Positions 55,918 through 64,000 of a stretch of 64,000 nt of DNA are shown here, in pieces. The notes beneath the pieces were generated by a model, which was given only the letters and a program-made list of their open reading frames with translations, searched no databases and was not told the origin of the DNA. Positions within the stretch are counted from its first letter, which is position 1; each line of letters opens with the position of its first letter. Made by a program: the position numbers and the translations under genes. Origin of the DNA: Xanthomonas hortorum pv. cynarae (GTDB taxonomy: Bacteria; Pseudomonadota; Gammaproteobacteria; Xanthomonadales; Xanthomonadaceae); the NCBI RefSeq assembly GCF_002939985.1, contig NZ_MDFM01000022.1:21745-85744 (forward strand), read 5' to 3'.

Positions 55918-58296
55918 TCAACTCCGAATCCGGGCGCGGTGCTCGCGCTCGATCACGGCCACCACATCGGCAACGACTGCGTCGACGTCCCGGTCGGTGA
56001 GAGTGCGCGAGTTATCCTGCAAAATCAAGCCCATAGCCAGACTCTTGAAACCTGGCTCGACCCCCTGCCCGACATAGCGATCGAACAGCTGCACCTCGCG
56101 CAACAACGGGCCAACCGTGGTGCGCACACTGGCAGACAGCGCCGCCCAGCTCACCTCTTCCGGCACCAGGAAGGCCAGATCGCGACGCACCGAGGGGAAC
56201 CGCGACAGCTCGCCAGCACGCGGCAGCGCACGCTGCACCAGCGGCGCCAGCTGCAGCTCGAACGCGATCACGTCCACGTCGATCTCCAACTGCTTGGCAA
56301 GACGCGGATGCACCTGCCCGATCCAGCCGATGTGCACACCATCGCGATGGATATCGGCCGACCGCCCCGGATGCCCGAACGGCTGGGTGGAAGGCTGGAA
56401 ATCCAGCACCGCGCCACTGGCCGCAGCCAGCGCCACCAGATCGCCCTTCAGATCGTGGAAATCCACTTTGCGTGCAGACTCGCCCCACTGCAGCGCCAAG
56501 GCATCGCCACAGACTGCTGCGGCGACGTGCTGCGCTTCCTGCGGCGCGGCACCGGTCTCGGCAGACGCGGTGAATACCTTGCCCAGCTCGAACAGGCGCA
56601 CCCGCCCGGCCTGGCGGGCGGCGTTGCGGCCCAGCGTCGCCACCAGACCCGGCAACAAGCGCGGACGCATGATTGCAAGTTCCGCACTGAGCGGATTGGC
56701 CAGCGGCACCAGGCCATCGGTCAGCTGCCAGCGCTCCAACAGGTTCGCATCGACAAAAGCGTAATTGATGGTTTCCTGCAGCTCGCGCGCCACCAGCTGG
56801 CGACGCACGCTGAGTTCGTCCAGCTGGGTTTCGCTCGGCATCGCGATCCGGCTTGCGCCACCGGGCAGCGTGGTCGGCACACGGTCATAGCCGTGGATAC
56901 GCGCCAGCTCTTCGATCAGATCTTCCTCGATGGCGATATCGAAGCGACGGCTCGGCGCCATCACCTGCCAGCCCTCGGCCACCGCGTCGAGCTGCATGCC
57001 GAGCGCGGTGAGAATGCGCGCAACCTCGGCATCGTCGATCTGGATGCCCAGCACGCGCGCGATCCGCGCACGACGCAGCAGGATGTTTGCGGGCTGCGGC
57101 AAATGCTGCGGCAATTGCGCATGCACCACCGGGCCCGGCATACCGCCGGCCAGCTCCAGCACCAACCGCGTCGCCACTTCGATCGCTTGCGGCGGCAATG
57201 CCGGATCCACTCCACGCTCGAAGCGATGACCGGCATCGGTATGCAACCCGAGCTTGCGGCCACGGCCCATGATCGCGGCCGGGTCGAAATATGCCGCTTC
57301 CAGGAACACGTTGCGCGTGGTCTCGGTCACGCGCGTGTCCAACCCGCCCATCAGACCGGCCAACGCGACCGGCCGGCCGGCATCGGTGATGGTCAGGAAA
57401 TTGTCGTCCAGCGTGACCTGACGTCCATCCAGCAGCGCCAGCTGCTCGCCACTGCGCGAACGCCGAACGCCGATCGGCCCCTGCAGCGTGTCCAGATCGA
57501 ACGCATGCATCGGCTGGCCGAGTTCCAGCATCACATACTGGGTGATATCCACCAGCAACGACAACGGCCGCACGCCACTGCGACGCAGCCGCTCGGCCAA
57601 CCACACCGGCGTTTTTGCGGCCGGGTCGATGCCCTCGATCACACGTCCGCAATAGCGCGGCGCGTCGTGGCCGGCATCCAGCTGCACGGCCAGGGTGCGT
57701 GTCGACACTGGCGCCACCTCACCCGCATCGAAGGCCACCACTTCGCTGGCGCAGGCTGCGGCCACGTCGAAGGCGATGCCGCGCACGCCGAAACAATCGG
57801 CGCGATTGGGCGTGAGCTTGATCTCGATGCTGGCATCGGGCAGCCCCAGATACTCGGCCAAGGCCTGACCCACTGGCGCATCGTCCGGCAGCTCGAACAG
57901 GCCGGACGCGTCGCTGTCCAGACCCAGCTCCTTGGCCGAGCACAACATTCCATTGGACGCCACACCGCGCAGCTTGGCTGCGGTGATGGTCAGCGCACCG
58001 ATCTGCGCACCGACCAGCGCCAACGGCGCCAACAGACCGGCACGCGCATTGGGCGCGCCACACACGATCTGCAGCAACTCGCCCTGCCCTGCATCGACGC
58101 TGCAGACCTGCAGACGATCGGCCTCCGGGTGACGCACCGCCTCGACGATGCGCGCCACCACCACTTGACCTAAGGCTTCGCCCAATGGCGTGACCTCTTC
58201 GACCTCCAGACCGATCGCCGTCAGCGTCGCGGCAAGTTCGTCGCGGCTGGCCTGGATGGGAACGTGGCTGCGCAGCCAATTTTCAGAGAATTTCAT
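55918..58296 (-). CDS. pheT: Phenylalanyl-tRNA synthetase beta subunit
   Basis: 792 residues, full length. The N-terminal tRNA-binding (OB) module, B3/B4 editing domain, B5 domains and C-terminal anticodon-binding domain (LFDRYVGQGVEPGFKSLAMGL, LTDRDVDAVVADVV) are all in one frame. It forms the alpha2-beta2 enzyme with PheS. It is separated from pheS by 129 bases filled with a repeat. Confidence 0.97.
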   Translation of the reverse strand: MKFSENWLRSHVPIQASRDELAATLTAIGLEVEEVTPLGEALGQVVVARIVEAVRHPEADRLQVCSVDAGQGELLQIVCGAPNARAGLLAPLALVGAQIGALTITAAKLRGVASNGMLCSAKELGLDSDASGLFELPDDAPVGQALAEYLGLPDASIEIKLTPNRADCFGVRGIAFDVAAACASEVVAFDAGEVAPVSTRTLAVQLDAGHDAPRYCGRVIEGIDPAAKTPVWLAERLRRSGVRPLSLLVDITQYVMLELGQPMHAFDLDTLQGPIGVRRSRSGEQLALLDGRQVTLDDNFLTITDAGRPVALAGLMGGLDTRVTETTRNVFLEAAYFDPAAIMGRGRKLGLHTDAGHRFERGVDPALPPQAIEVATRLVLELAGGMPGPVVHAQLPQHLPQPANILLRRARIARVLGIQIDDAEVARILTALGMQLDAVAEGWQVMAPSRRFDIAIEEDLIEELARIHGYDRVPTTLPGGASRIAMPSETQLDELSVRRQLVARELQETINYAFVDANLLERWQLTDGLVPLANPLSAELAIMRPRLLPGLVATLGRNAARQAGRVRLFELGKVFTASAETGAAPQEAQHVAAAVCGDALALQWGESARKVDFHDLKGDLVALAAASGAVLDFQPSTQPFGHPGRSADIHRDGVHIGWIGQVHPRLAKQLEIDVDVIAFELQLAPLVQRALPRAGELSRFPSVRRDLAFLVPEEVSWAALSASVRTTVGPLLREVQLFDRYVGQGVEPGFKSLAMGLILQDNSRTLTDRDVDAVVADVVAVIEREHRARIRS

Positions 58297-58304
58297 GAGG
58301 AGCC

Positions 58305-58425
58305 GGGAATAGAGAATAGGGAATCGGGAATCGCAACAGCGGGAGGTCTTCGTGGATCTGGAAGGTGGGCTGGGAGCGCGCTTGGCCGCTCCGATTCTCC
58401 ACTCCCGATTCCCGATTCCCCGCCG
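58305..58425. repeat. Inverted GGGAATCGGGAATCG repeat between pheS and pheT
   Basis: AGGGAATCGGGAATCG on the left and CCCGATTCCCGATTCCCC on the right are inverted copies separated by about 60 bases. Each half is itself a tandem of the same octamer-like unit. The element fills the pheS-pheT gap, an unusual place because the two genes normally lie close together. Confidence 0.7.
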
Positions 58426-59433
<1,008 letters not shown>

Positions 59434-59529
59434 TCAACTGCTCAGCCGAACGGTGTTTCCGGATGCACCGGAACGCATTACCACATGACTCTTGCCAACC
59501 ATCCAAATCTAGAGATGCCGGCTATTTAA

Positions 59530-59563
59530 AACGCAAAAGGGGAAGGACTCGCGCCCTTCCCCC
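59530..59563 (-). terminator. Terminator or attenuator between rplT and pheS
   Basis: Minus strand GGGGAAGG and CCTTCCCC form a perfect stem with an eight-base loop, followed by TTTTGCGTTTT. It lies about 110 bases upstream of the pheS start, in the place where pheST leader attenuators are found in enterobacteria. Confidence 0.75.
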
Positions 59564-59712
59564 TGCATATCTGCGTTTCATCACCAAAAGCAGGCACACG
59601 AGTGTGCGGCTGCTCGAGATGATCTACCCCTTCAACAGTCCGCACATGGATGTGCGGGCTCTTGCGAAGGACTCGCACCAACGACGTGCGGGCTCCTGCG
59701 AGGGACCTGCAT

Positions 59713-60072
59713 TTACGCCGCCAGCGCGCCCTTTGCCTTCTCAGCCAGCGCGGCAAAGCCGGCGGCGTCGTGCACGGCGATATCAGCCAGTACCTTGCGG
59801 TCCAGGGTAATACCAGCCTTGAGCATGCCGTTCATGAAACGGCTGTAGCTCAGACCATTGATGCGGGCAGCCGCGTTGATGCGGGTGATCCAAAGCGCAC
59901 GGAACACGCGCTTCTTCTGCTTACGGCCAATGTAGGCGTACTGCTGCGCCTTGATGACCGCCTGCTTGGCAACACGGAAGACCTTACGACGGGCGTTGTA
60001 GTAGCCCTTCGCCAGGTTCAGAATTTTCTTGTGGCGGCGGCGCGCCTGCACACCACGCTTTACTCGTGCCAT
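59713..60072 (-). CDS. rplT: 50S ribosomal protein L20
   Basis: 119 residues, standard L20. [29 protein letters not shown] with the basic RNA-binding tail at the N-terminus and the globular C-terminal domain ([25 protein letters not shown]). It binds 23S rRNA and in other bacteria represses its own operon. It lies ten bases from rpmI. Confidence 0.97.
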   Translation of the reverse strand: MARVKRGVQARRRHKKILNLAKGYYNARRKVFRVAKQAVIKAQQYAYIGRKQKKRVFRALWITRINAAARINGLSYSRFMNGMLKAGITLDRKVLADIAVHDAAGFAALAEKAKGALAA

Positions 60073-60082
60073 GGTTCAGTCC

Positions 60083-60280
60083 TCAGAGATAGGGAAGCAT
60101 ACGATCGAGACGGCCTGCGTCCTCGGGACGAACGTGGTTCGTCTGCCGCAAGTTGCGCTTCCGCTTGGTCGCTTTCTTCGTGAGGATATGGCTACGGTTT
60201 GCGTGGCCGCACTTGTACTTGCCGGAGGCGGTCTTGCGGAAACGCTTGGCCGCCGCCCGGTTGGTCTTGATCTTGGGCAT
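60083..60280 (-). CDS. rpmI: 50S ribosomal protein L35
   Basis: 65 residues, the whole L35: [24 protein letters not shown] at the start, [21 protein letters not shown] in the middle and a short C-terminal helix. Upstream is a 240-base gap to infC, which could hold the L20 binding structure. Confidence 0.97.
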   Translation of the reverse strand: MPKIKTNRAAAKRFRKTASGKYKCGHANRSHILTKKATKRKRNLRQTNHVRPEDAGRLDRMLPYL

Positions 60281-60520
60281 TGCAATGTCCTTGATGGTGT
60301 TTTGTCACTGACCCGGGCGGCAGTCTTGCGACCACGCTTTCCATCCTTGCCCTTGCCTGCTTGTAAGTCCTTGATCGAACACGATCCGGACAGGTCCTGT
60401 ACCGCTTGCGCGGCGCCACGGTAAAACCGGGCCGCGCAGTATGCCCGTTGCCGGGAATTCTTGCAAATCGCTGCTGTCTGCACTGCGACCGACCCCGCCG
60501 GGGCAGGCCGCAACGCGGGA
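60281..60520. other. infC-rpmI intergenic leader
   Basis: 240 bases without a gene. In E. coli the equivalent zone forms RNA structures that bind L20. Here GC-rich stem-forming stretches exist (for example GGCGCCACGG and CCGGGCCGCGC), but I cannot fold them reliably by eye. Nothing else recognised. Confidence 0.45.
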
Positions 60521-61048
60521 TCAGATCTTCTTCTTGGGCGCGATCATCATGACCATCTGCCGCCCTTCCAGGCGCGGACGCGACTCGATGACGATGTCTT
60601 CGCCAAGATCGGCCTCGATCCGGGACGCCATTTCGCGACCCAGCTCCTGGTGGCTCATTTCGCGGCCACGGAAGCGGATGTTGACCTTGACCTTGTCGCC
60701 CTCTTCCAGGAAGCGGCGCATGTTGCGCAGCTTGATCTGGTAGTCGCCCTCGTCCGTGACCGGACGGAACTTGAGTTCCTTGATCTCGACCTGCTTGGTC
60801 TTCTTCTTGGCCTCGTTGGCCTTTTTCTGCTGCTCGAACTTGAACTTGCCGAAATCCATGATCTTGCAGACAGGCGGATCTGCCTGCGGCTGGATTTCGA
60901 CCAGATCCAGGCCTTCTTCCTCGGCCTTGGCGAGCGCTTCGTCGCGCGACAACACGCCGACCATCTCTCCGTCACTGCCGATCACGCGGACGCGCGGCAC
61001 GCGGATTTCTTGGTTCTTGCGGTTCTGTTTGTTGTCAGGGGTACTGAT
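60521..61048 (-). CDS. infC: Translation initiation factor IF-3, AUC start
   Basis: 175 residues if started at ATC 61046-61048, giving [21 protein letters not shown] at the N-terminus, which is how Xanthomonas IF-3 proteins begin. A GGGAG ribosome site lies eight bases before this ATC. No ATG or GTG gives that N-terminus; the first GTG (61000) would delete 16 residues. Both IF-3 domains follow ([33 protein letters not shown] and [13 protein letters not shown]). Rare starts let IF-3 control its own synthesis. Confidence 0.93.
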   Translation of the reverse strand: MSTPDNKQNRKNQEIRVPRVRVIGSDGEMVGVLSRDEALAKAEEEGLDLVEIQPQADPPVCKIMDFGKFKFEQQKKANEAKKKTKQVEIKELKFRPVTDEGDYQIKLRNMRRFLEEGDKVKVNIRFRGREMSHQELGREMASRIEADLGEDIVIESRPRLEGRQMVMMIAPKKKI

Positions 61049-61111
61049 ATTGCAATCTCCCAGGGGAATCGAACCGGCGCATCCGGATCATCCAGACCGG
61101 CCGGGGTTGGC

Positions 61112-63016
61112 TCACGCTGCCTGCTCTGCCTGCAGACGTTCGACGAAGGCCGAGACCGTCATGGTCCCGAGGTCTTCTCCCGAACGTGTCCGCACGGCGA
61201 CGGCGCCGTTTTCCTTCTCGCGGTCACCGACCACGAGCAGATAGGGCACGCGTTGCAGCGTATGCTCGCGAATCTTATATCCGATCTTCTCGTTACGCAA
61301 ATCGGCGTTTACACGGAAGCCTTGATTTGCAAGGGTTTTCCGAACCGAGTCCACATAGTCTGCCTGGGCATCGGTGATATTTGCGACAACGACCTGGACC
61401 GGGGCGAGCCAGGAGGGGAAGGCGCCGGCGTGGTGTTCGATCAAAATGCCGATGAAACGCTCCATCGAACCGACGATCGCCCGGTGCAGCATGACCGGGT
61501 GCTTTTTCTGGCTGTGCTCATCCACGTACTCGGCGCCGAGGCGGCCGGGCATCATGAAATCGACCTGCATGGTGCCCAGCTGCCAGGTACGGCCGATCGC
61601 GTCCTTGAGGTGGTACTCGATCTTGGGGCCGTAGAAGGCGCCCTCGCCCGGCAGCTCCTGCCACTCCACCCCGCACACGCCCAGCGCGCTGCGCAGCGCT
61701 GCTTCGGCCTTATCCCAGGTGACGTCGTCGCCCAGGCGCTTTTCCGGACGCAGCGCGATCTTGATCTCGATGTCGTCGAAGCCGAACGCGGTGTAGACCG
61801 CCAGTGCCTGCTGATGGAACGCTGTGACTTCCGCTTCGATCTGCGATTCCAGGCAGAACACGTGCCCGTCGTCCTGGGTGAAGCCGCGCACGCGCAGGAT
61901 GCCGTGCAGCGCGCCGGACGGCTCGTTGCGGTGGCAGGCGCCGAACTCGCCGTAGCGGATCGGCAGGTCGCGGTAGCTGTGCAGGCCCTGATTGAACACC
62001 TGCACGTGGCCGGGGCAGTTCATCGGCTTGACAGCGTAGGTGCGCTTCTCCGATTCGGTGAAGAACATCGCGTCCTGGTAGTTGTCCCAGTGACCGGATT
62101 TCTGCCACAGCGACACGTCCAGGATCTGCGGACAACGTACTTCGCCGTAGCCGCTATCGCGATAAACCTTGCGCATGTACTGCTCGACCACCTGCCACAG
62201 CGACCAGCCCTTGGGATGCCAGAACACCAGGCCGGGAGCCTCTTCCTGCAGATGGAACAGGTCCTGCTGCTTGCCGATGCGGCGATGGTCGCGCTTGTCG
62301 GCTTCTTCCATGCGCAGGATGTAGGCGTCCAGCTGCTTCTTGTCGGCCCAGGCAGTGCCGTAGATGCGCTGCAGCTGCTCGTTCTTGGCATCGCCGCGCC
62401 AGTAGGCGCCGGAGATGCGCGTGAGCTTGAAGGCCTTGAGGAAGCGCGTATTGGGCACGTGCGGGCCACGGCACATGTCCACGTATTCCTGGTGGTAGTA
62501 CAGGCCCATCGCGGTGATGTCGGCGGACATGTCCTCGATCAGGCGCAGCTTGTACTCCTCGCCGCGCTGCGCGAACAGCTCGATCACCTCGGCGCGCGGG
62601 GTGACCTTCTTGATCACCTCGTAGTCCTGCGCGATCAGCTCCTGCATGCGTTGCTCGATCGCGGCCATGTCGTCCGGCGTGAACGGGCGTTCGCTGTAGA
62701 TGTCGTAATAGAAGCCTTCGGCGATGACCGGACCGATCACCATCTTGACCTCCGGGTACAGCTGCTTGACCGCATGCCCAACCAGATGCGCGCAGGAGTG
62801 GCGGATGATCTCCACGCCTTCGGCATCCTTGGCAGTGATGATGCGCAGGCTGGCATCGTGGTCGATGACGTCGCTGGCATCGACCAGCTGGCCGTCGACC
62901 TGGCCGGCGATGGTGGCCTTGGCCAGGCCGGCGCCGATCGACTGGGCGACCTGCATCACCGAGGCGGGGGATTCGAATTCGCGGCGGCTGCCGTCGGGGA
63001 GCGTGATGTTGATCAT
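61112..63016 (-). CDS. thrS: Threonyl-tRNA synthetase
   Basis: 634 residues from ATG 63016 (a TTG start two codons upstream is possible). N-terminal TGS domain ([22 protein letters not shown]), editing domain with [14 protein letters not shown], catalytic class II motifs ([44 protein letters not shown]) and C-terminal anticodon-binding domain. It starts the thrS-infC-rpmI-rplT-pheST block. The ribosome site is poor and preceded by a TGCAGC/GCTGCA hairpin. Confidence 0.97.
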   Translation of the reverse strand: MINITLPDGSRREFESPASVMQVAQSIGAGLAKATIAGQVDGQLVDASDVIDHDASLRIITAKDAEGVEIIRHSCAHLVGHAVKQLYPEVKMVIGPVIAEGFYYDIYSERPFTPDDMAAIEQRMQELIAQDYEVIKKVTPRAEVIELFAQRGEEYKLRLIEDMSADITAMGLYYHQEYVDMCRGPHVPNTRFLKAFKLTRISGAYWRGDAKNEQLQRIYGTAWADKKQLDAYILRMEEADKRDHRRIGKQQDLFHLQEEAPGLVFWHPKGWSLWQVVEQYMRKVYRDSGYGEVRCPQILDVSLWQKSGHWDNYQDAMFFTESEKRTYAVKPMNCPGHVQVFNQGLHSYRDLPIRYGEFGACHRNEPSGALHGILRVRGFTQDDGHVFCLESQIEAEVTAFHQQALAVYTAFGFDDIEIKIALRPEKRLGDDVTWDKAEAALRSALGVCGVEWQELPGEGAFYGPKIEYHLKDAIGRTWQLGTMQVDFMMPGRLGAEYVDEHSQKKHPVMLHRAIVGSMERFIGILIEHHAGAFPSWLAPVQVVVANITDAQADYVDSVRKTLANQGFRVNADLRNEKIGYKIREHTLQRVPYLLVVGDREKENGAVAVRTRSGEDLGTMTVSAFVERLQAEQAA

Positions 63017-63161
63017 GGGCAATAATAAGGTCTGTGCTGGCTGCAGCGCGACGGCTGCAAGGGAGATCTGCCCGCTACGGGACAGGCTCGGATAGGGGTG
63101 TGGCGAGAGGTGGTGCAGAAAGAACGCCGTGCGGGCGCCGTGCGAACTGGCGCGGCCGGAA

Positions 63162-63188
63162 TCAGCGGTGGGCAGTGGTAGTGCTCAT
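63162..63188 (-). promoter_or_regulatory. Candidate Thr-codon leader upstream of thrS
   Basis: ATG AGC ACT ACC ACT GCC CAC CGC TGA encodes MSTTTAHR with three threonine codons in a row, 146 bases before the thrS start. No ribosome site is seen. The spacer after it holds short stems (CGCC/GGCG and TGCAGC/GCTGCA). Could be a charging-sensitive leader but the evidence is thin. Confidence 0.25.
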
Positions 63189-63406
63189 GTCGCACGCTGG
63201 GCCGGCGCGGAGCGCGGGCCACCTTCTCGCAAGTGGTCTTGAAGACGAATGGTAAACCAATCAGCGAGGCGTTGCGCATGCCGGCCACCTGTGCTGCCAG
63301 TGCCGACCATGACCATCAAGGGTAAAGCCACCTCGCTGGATAGCGCCTATCTGGCCGGCGTGTCGCAGCGACGCCCCCCCCCGCCATGAGTAGCGGCCGG
63401 GTCTAG

Positions 63407-63915
63407 TGTCCGGGACTGATGATATCGGTGTTTGCCCGATGTTGGCATAAGCAGTCGTTGTCATGCCGCCGATTGCTTTCTTAGGGCGCTCCTCGTTGTA
63501 TTCGCCTCGCCAGCGTTCGATTTCGGTGCGCGCGTGCAGTAACGTCGGGAACCAATGCTCGTTGAGGCATTCGTCGCGTAACCGGCCGTTGAAGGATTCG
63601 ACGTAGGCGTTCTGGTTCGGTTTGCCCGGCTGGATGAGCCGTAGCTGCACACCGCGAGCATGCGCCCAGGCGACCATCGCCTTGCCGCAAAACTCCTTGC
63701 CGTTGTCAGTGCGGATCACCTTCGGCAAACCGCGACTGTGCGCCAGTCGGTCCAGCATGCGCTCCACGTCGATGGCGACCGCTTCGTGTGTTGCGTGGTC
63801 CACAATAATCAGACACTTGATCACTCGGCCTTCGGCGGTGCGGTCGAACACGAAATCCATCGACCACACCTCATTGGCCTGCGATGGCCGCAGCAGCGGC
63901 TGACGCTCTCCTATT
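63407..63915 (-). mobile_element. IS3-family transposase fragment (OrfB), N-terminus lost
   Basis: The reading frame runs from [15 protein letters not shown] at about 63913 through [10 protein letters not shown] (first Asp), [10 protein letters not shown] (second Asp) and [13 protein letters not shown] (Glu), the DDE residues of an rve-type integrase core, to [14 protein letters not shown]. An IS end, TGTCCGGGACTGATGATATC, starts at 63407; the frame reads on past it into flanking DNA to 63261. The upstream part, including OrfA, is absent because another IS abuts at about 63916. It is probably inactive. A run of nine C lies just outside the IS end. Confidence 0.8.
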
Positions 63916-64000
63916 AGGGCCTGTTAACACTAATGGCCCGAGCGATTAAACTATCCTGATTAGCCCCGACTCTCAGCCATGAAAATTGCTCGCTGCACGT
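63916..64000 (+). mobile_element. Left end of a second insertion sequence
   Basis: GGGCCTGTTAACACTAATGG begins abruptly inside the IS3 transposase frame, after CTATTA. At 63979 an ATG opens a frame MKIARCT that continues past the window. The layout suits an IS4/IS5-type element with its terminal repeat first and a single transposase, but only 85 bases are visible and the family cannot be fixed. Confidence 0.55.

Noticed and set aside
55570..58173. 867-codon open frame on the plus strand opposite pheT
   Set aside because: It is the antisense shadow of pheT in GC-rich DNA; composition is His/Arg/Gln-rich with no domain and no ribosome site.
60461..63025. 854-codon open frame on the plus strand opposite infC and thrS
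   Set aside because: Runs antisense over two certain genes; an artefact of GC-rich codon bias.

Overview
This window comes from a Xanthomonas chromosome (high GC, tightly packed genes). The diagnostic feature is the complete xanthan cluster gumB-gumM plus gumN, gumO and gumP, lying beside the thrS-infC-rpmI-rplT-pheS-pheT-ihfA block and a tRNA-Pro, which is the known chromosomal setting of gum in this genus. I do not assign a species. All functions are read from sequence motifs and family knowledge; no database search was run.

Left third (about 1-17600). A long run of minus-strand genes, many joined by ATGA or TGATG stop/start overlaps, forms what looks like a peptide and hydroxyproline utilisation region. 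From its promoter-proximal end it encodes 4-hydroxyproline 2-epimerase, a three-subunit D-hydroxyproline dehydrogenase, a DapA-family deaminase, alpha-ketoglutarate-semialdehyde dehydrogenase, an M24 prolidase-like peptidase, two DUF885 proteins, an APC amino-acid permease, an S9 peptidase and a GH35 beta-galactosidase cut by the window edge. A PAS-AraC regulator is divergent from the epimerase. I infer a pathway for hydroxyproline-rich plant cell-wall glycoproteins.

Middle (17600-33000). Housekeeping genes (ftsY, mutY, yggX, dxs, tRNA-Phe) alternate with accessory genes (SMR efflux protein, methyltransferase, secreted proteins, lipocalin, acyl-CoA dehydrogenase, HNH nuclease). Two gaps are filled with dispersed palindromic and MITE-like repeats. 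A LOV-domain hybrid histidine kinase is a pseudogene with a nonsense codon, a frameshift and loss of the receiver phospho-acceptor Asp.

Right-centre (33000-54800). Next comes a six-gene overlapping operon: gumO (ketosynthase III), gumP (metallo-hydrolase), a sugar-epimerase-like SDR, a GT21-like membrane glycosyltransferase, an alpha/beta-hydrolase-like protein and a UGT. It is the best candidate here for an uncharacterised pathway, probably making a glycosylated lipid. Then come gumN, a DUF985 cupin and gumM back to gumB, all on the minus strand. Together these cover xanthan synthesis: priming (GumD), sugar addition (M, H, K, I), decoration (F, G, L), flipping (J), polymerisation (E) and export (B, C).

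Right end (54800-64000). tRNA-Pro, a MerR regulator, ihfA, pheT, pheS, rplT, rpmI, infC (apparent AUC start) and thrS. The end of the window holds an IS3-family remnant interrupted by the edge of another insertion sequence.
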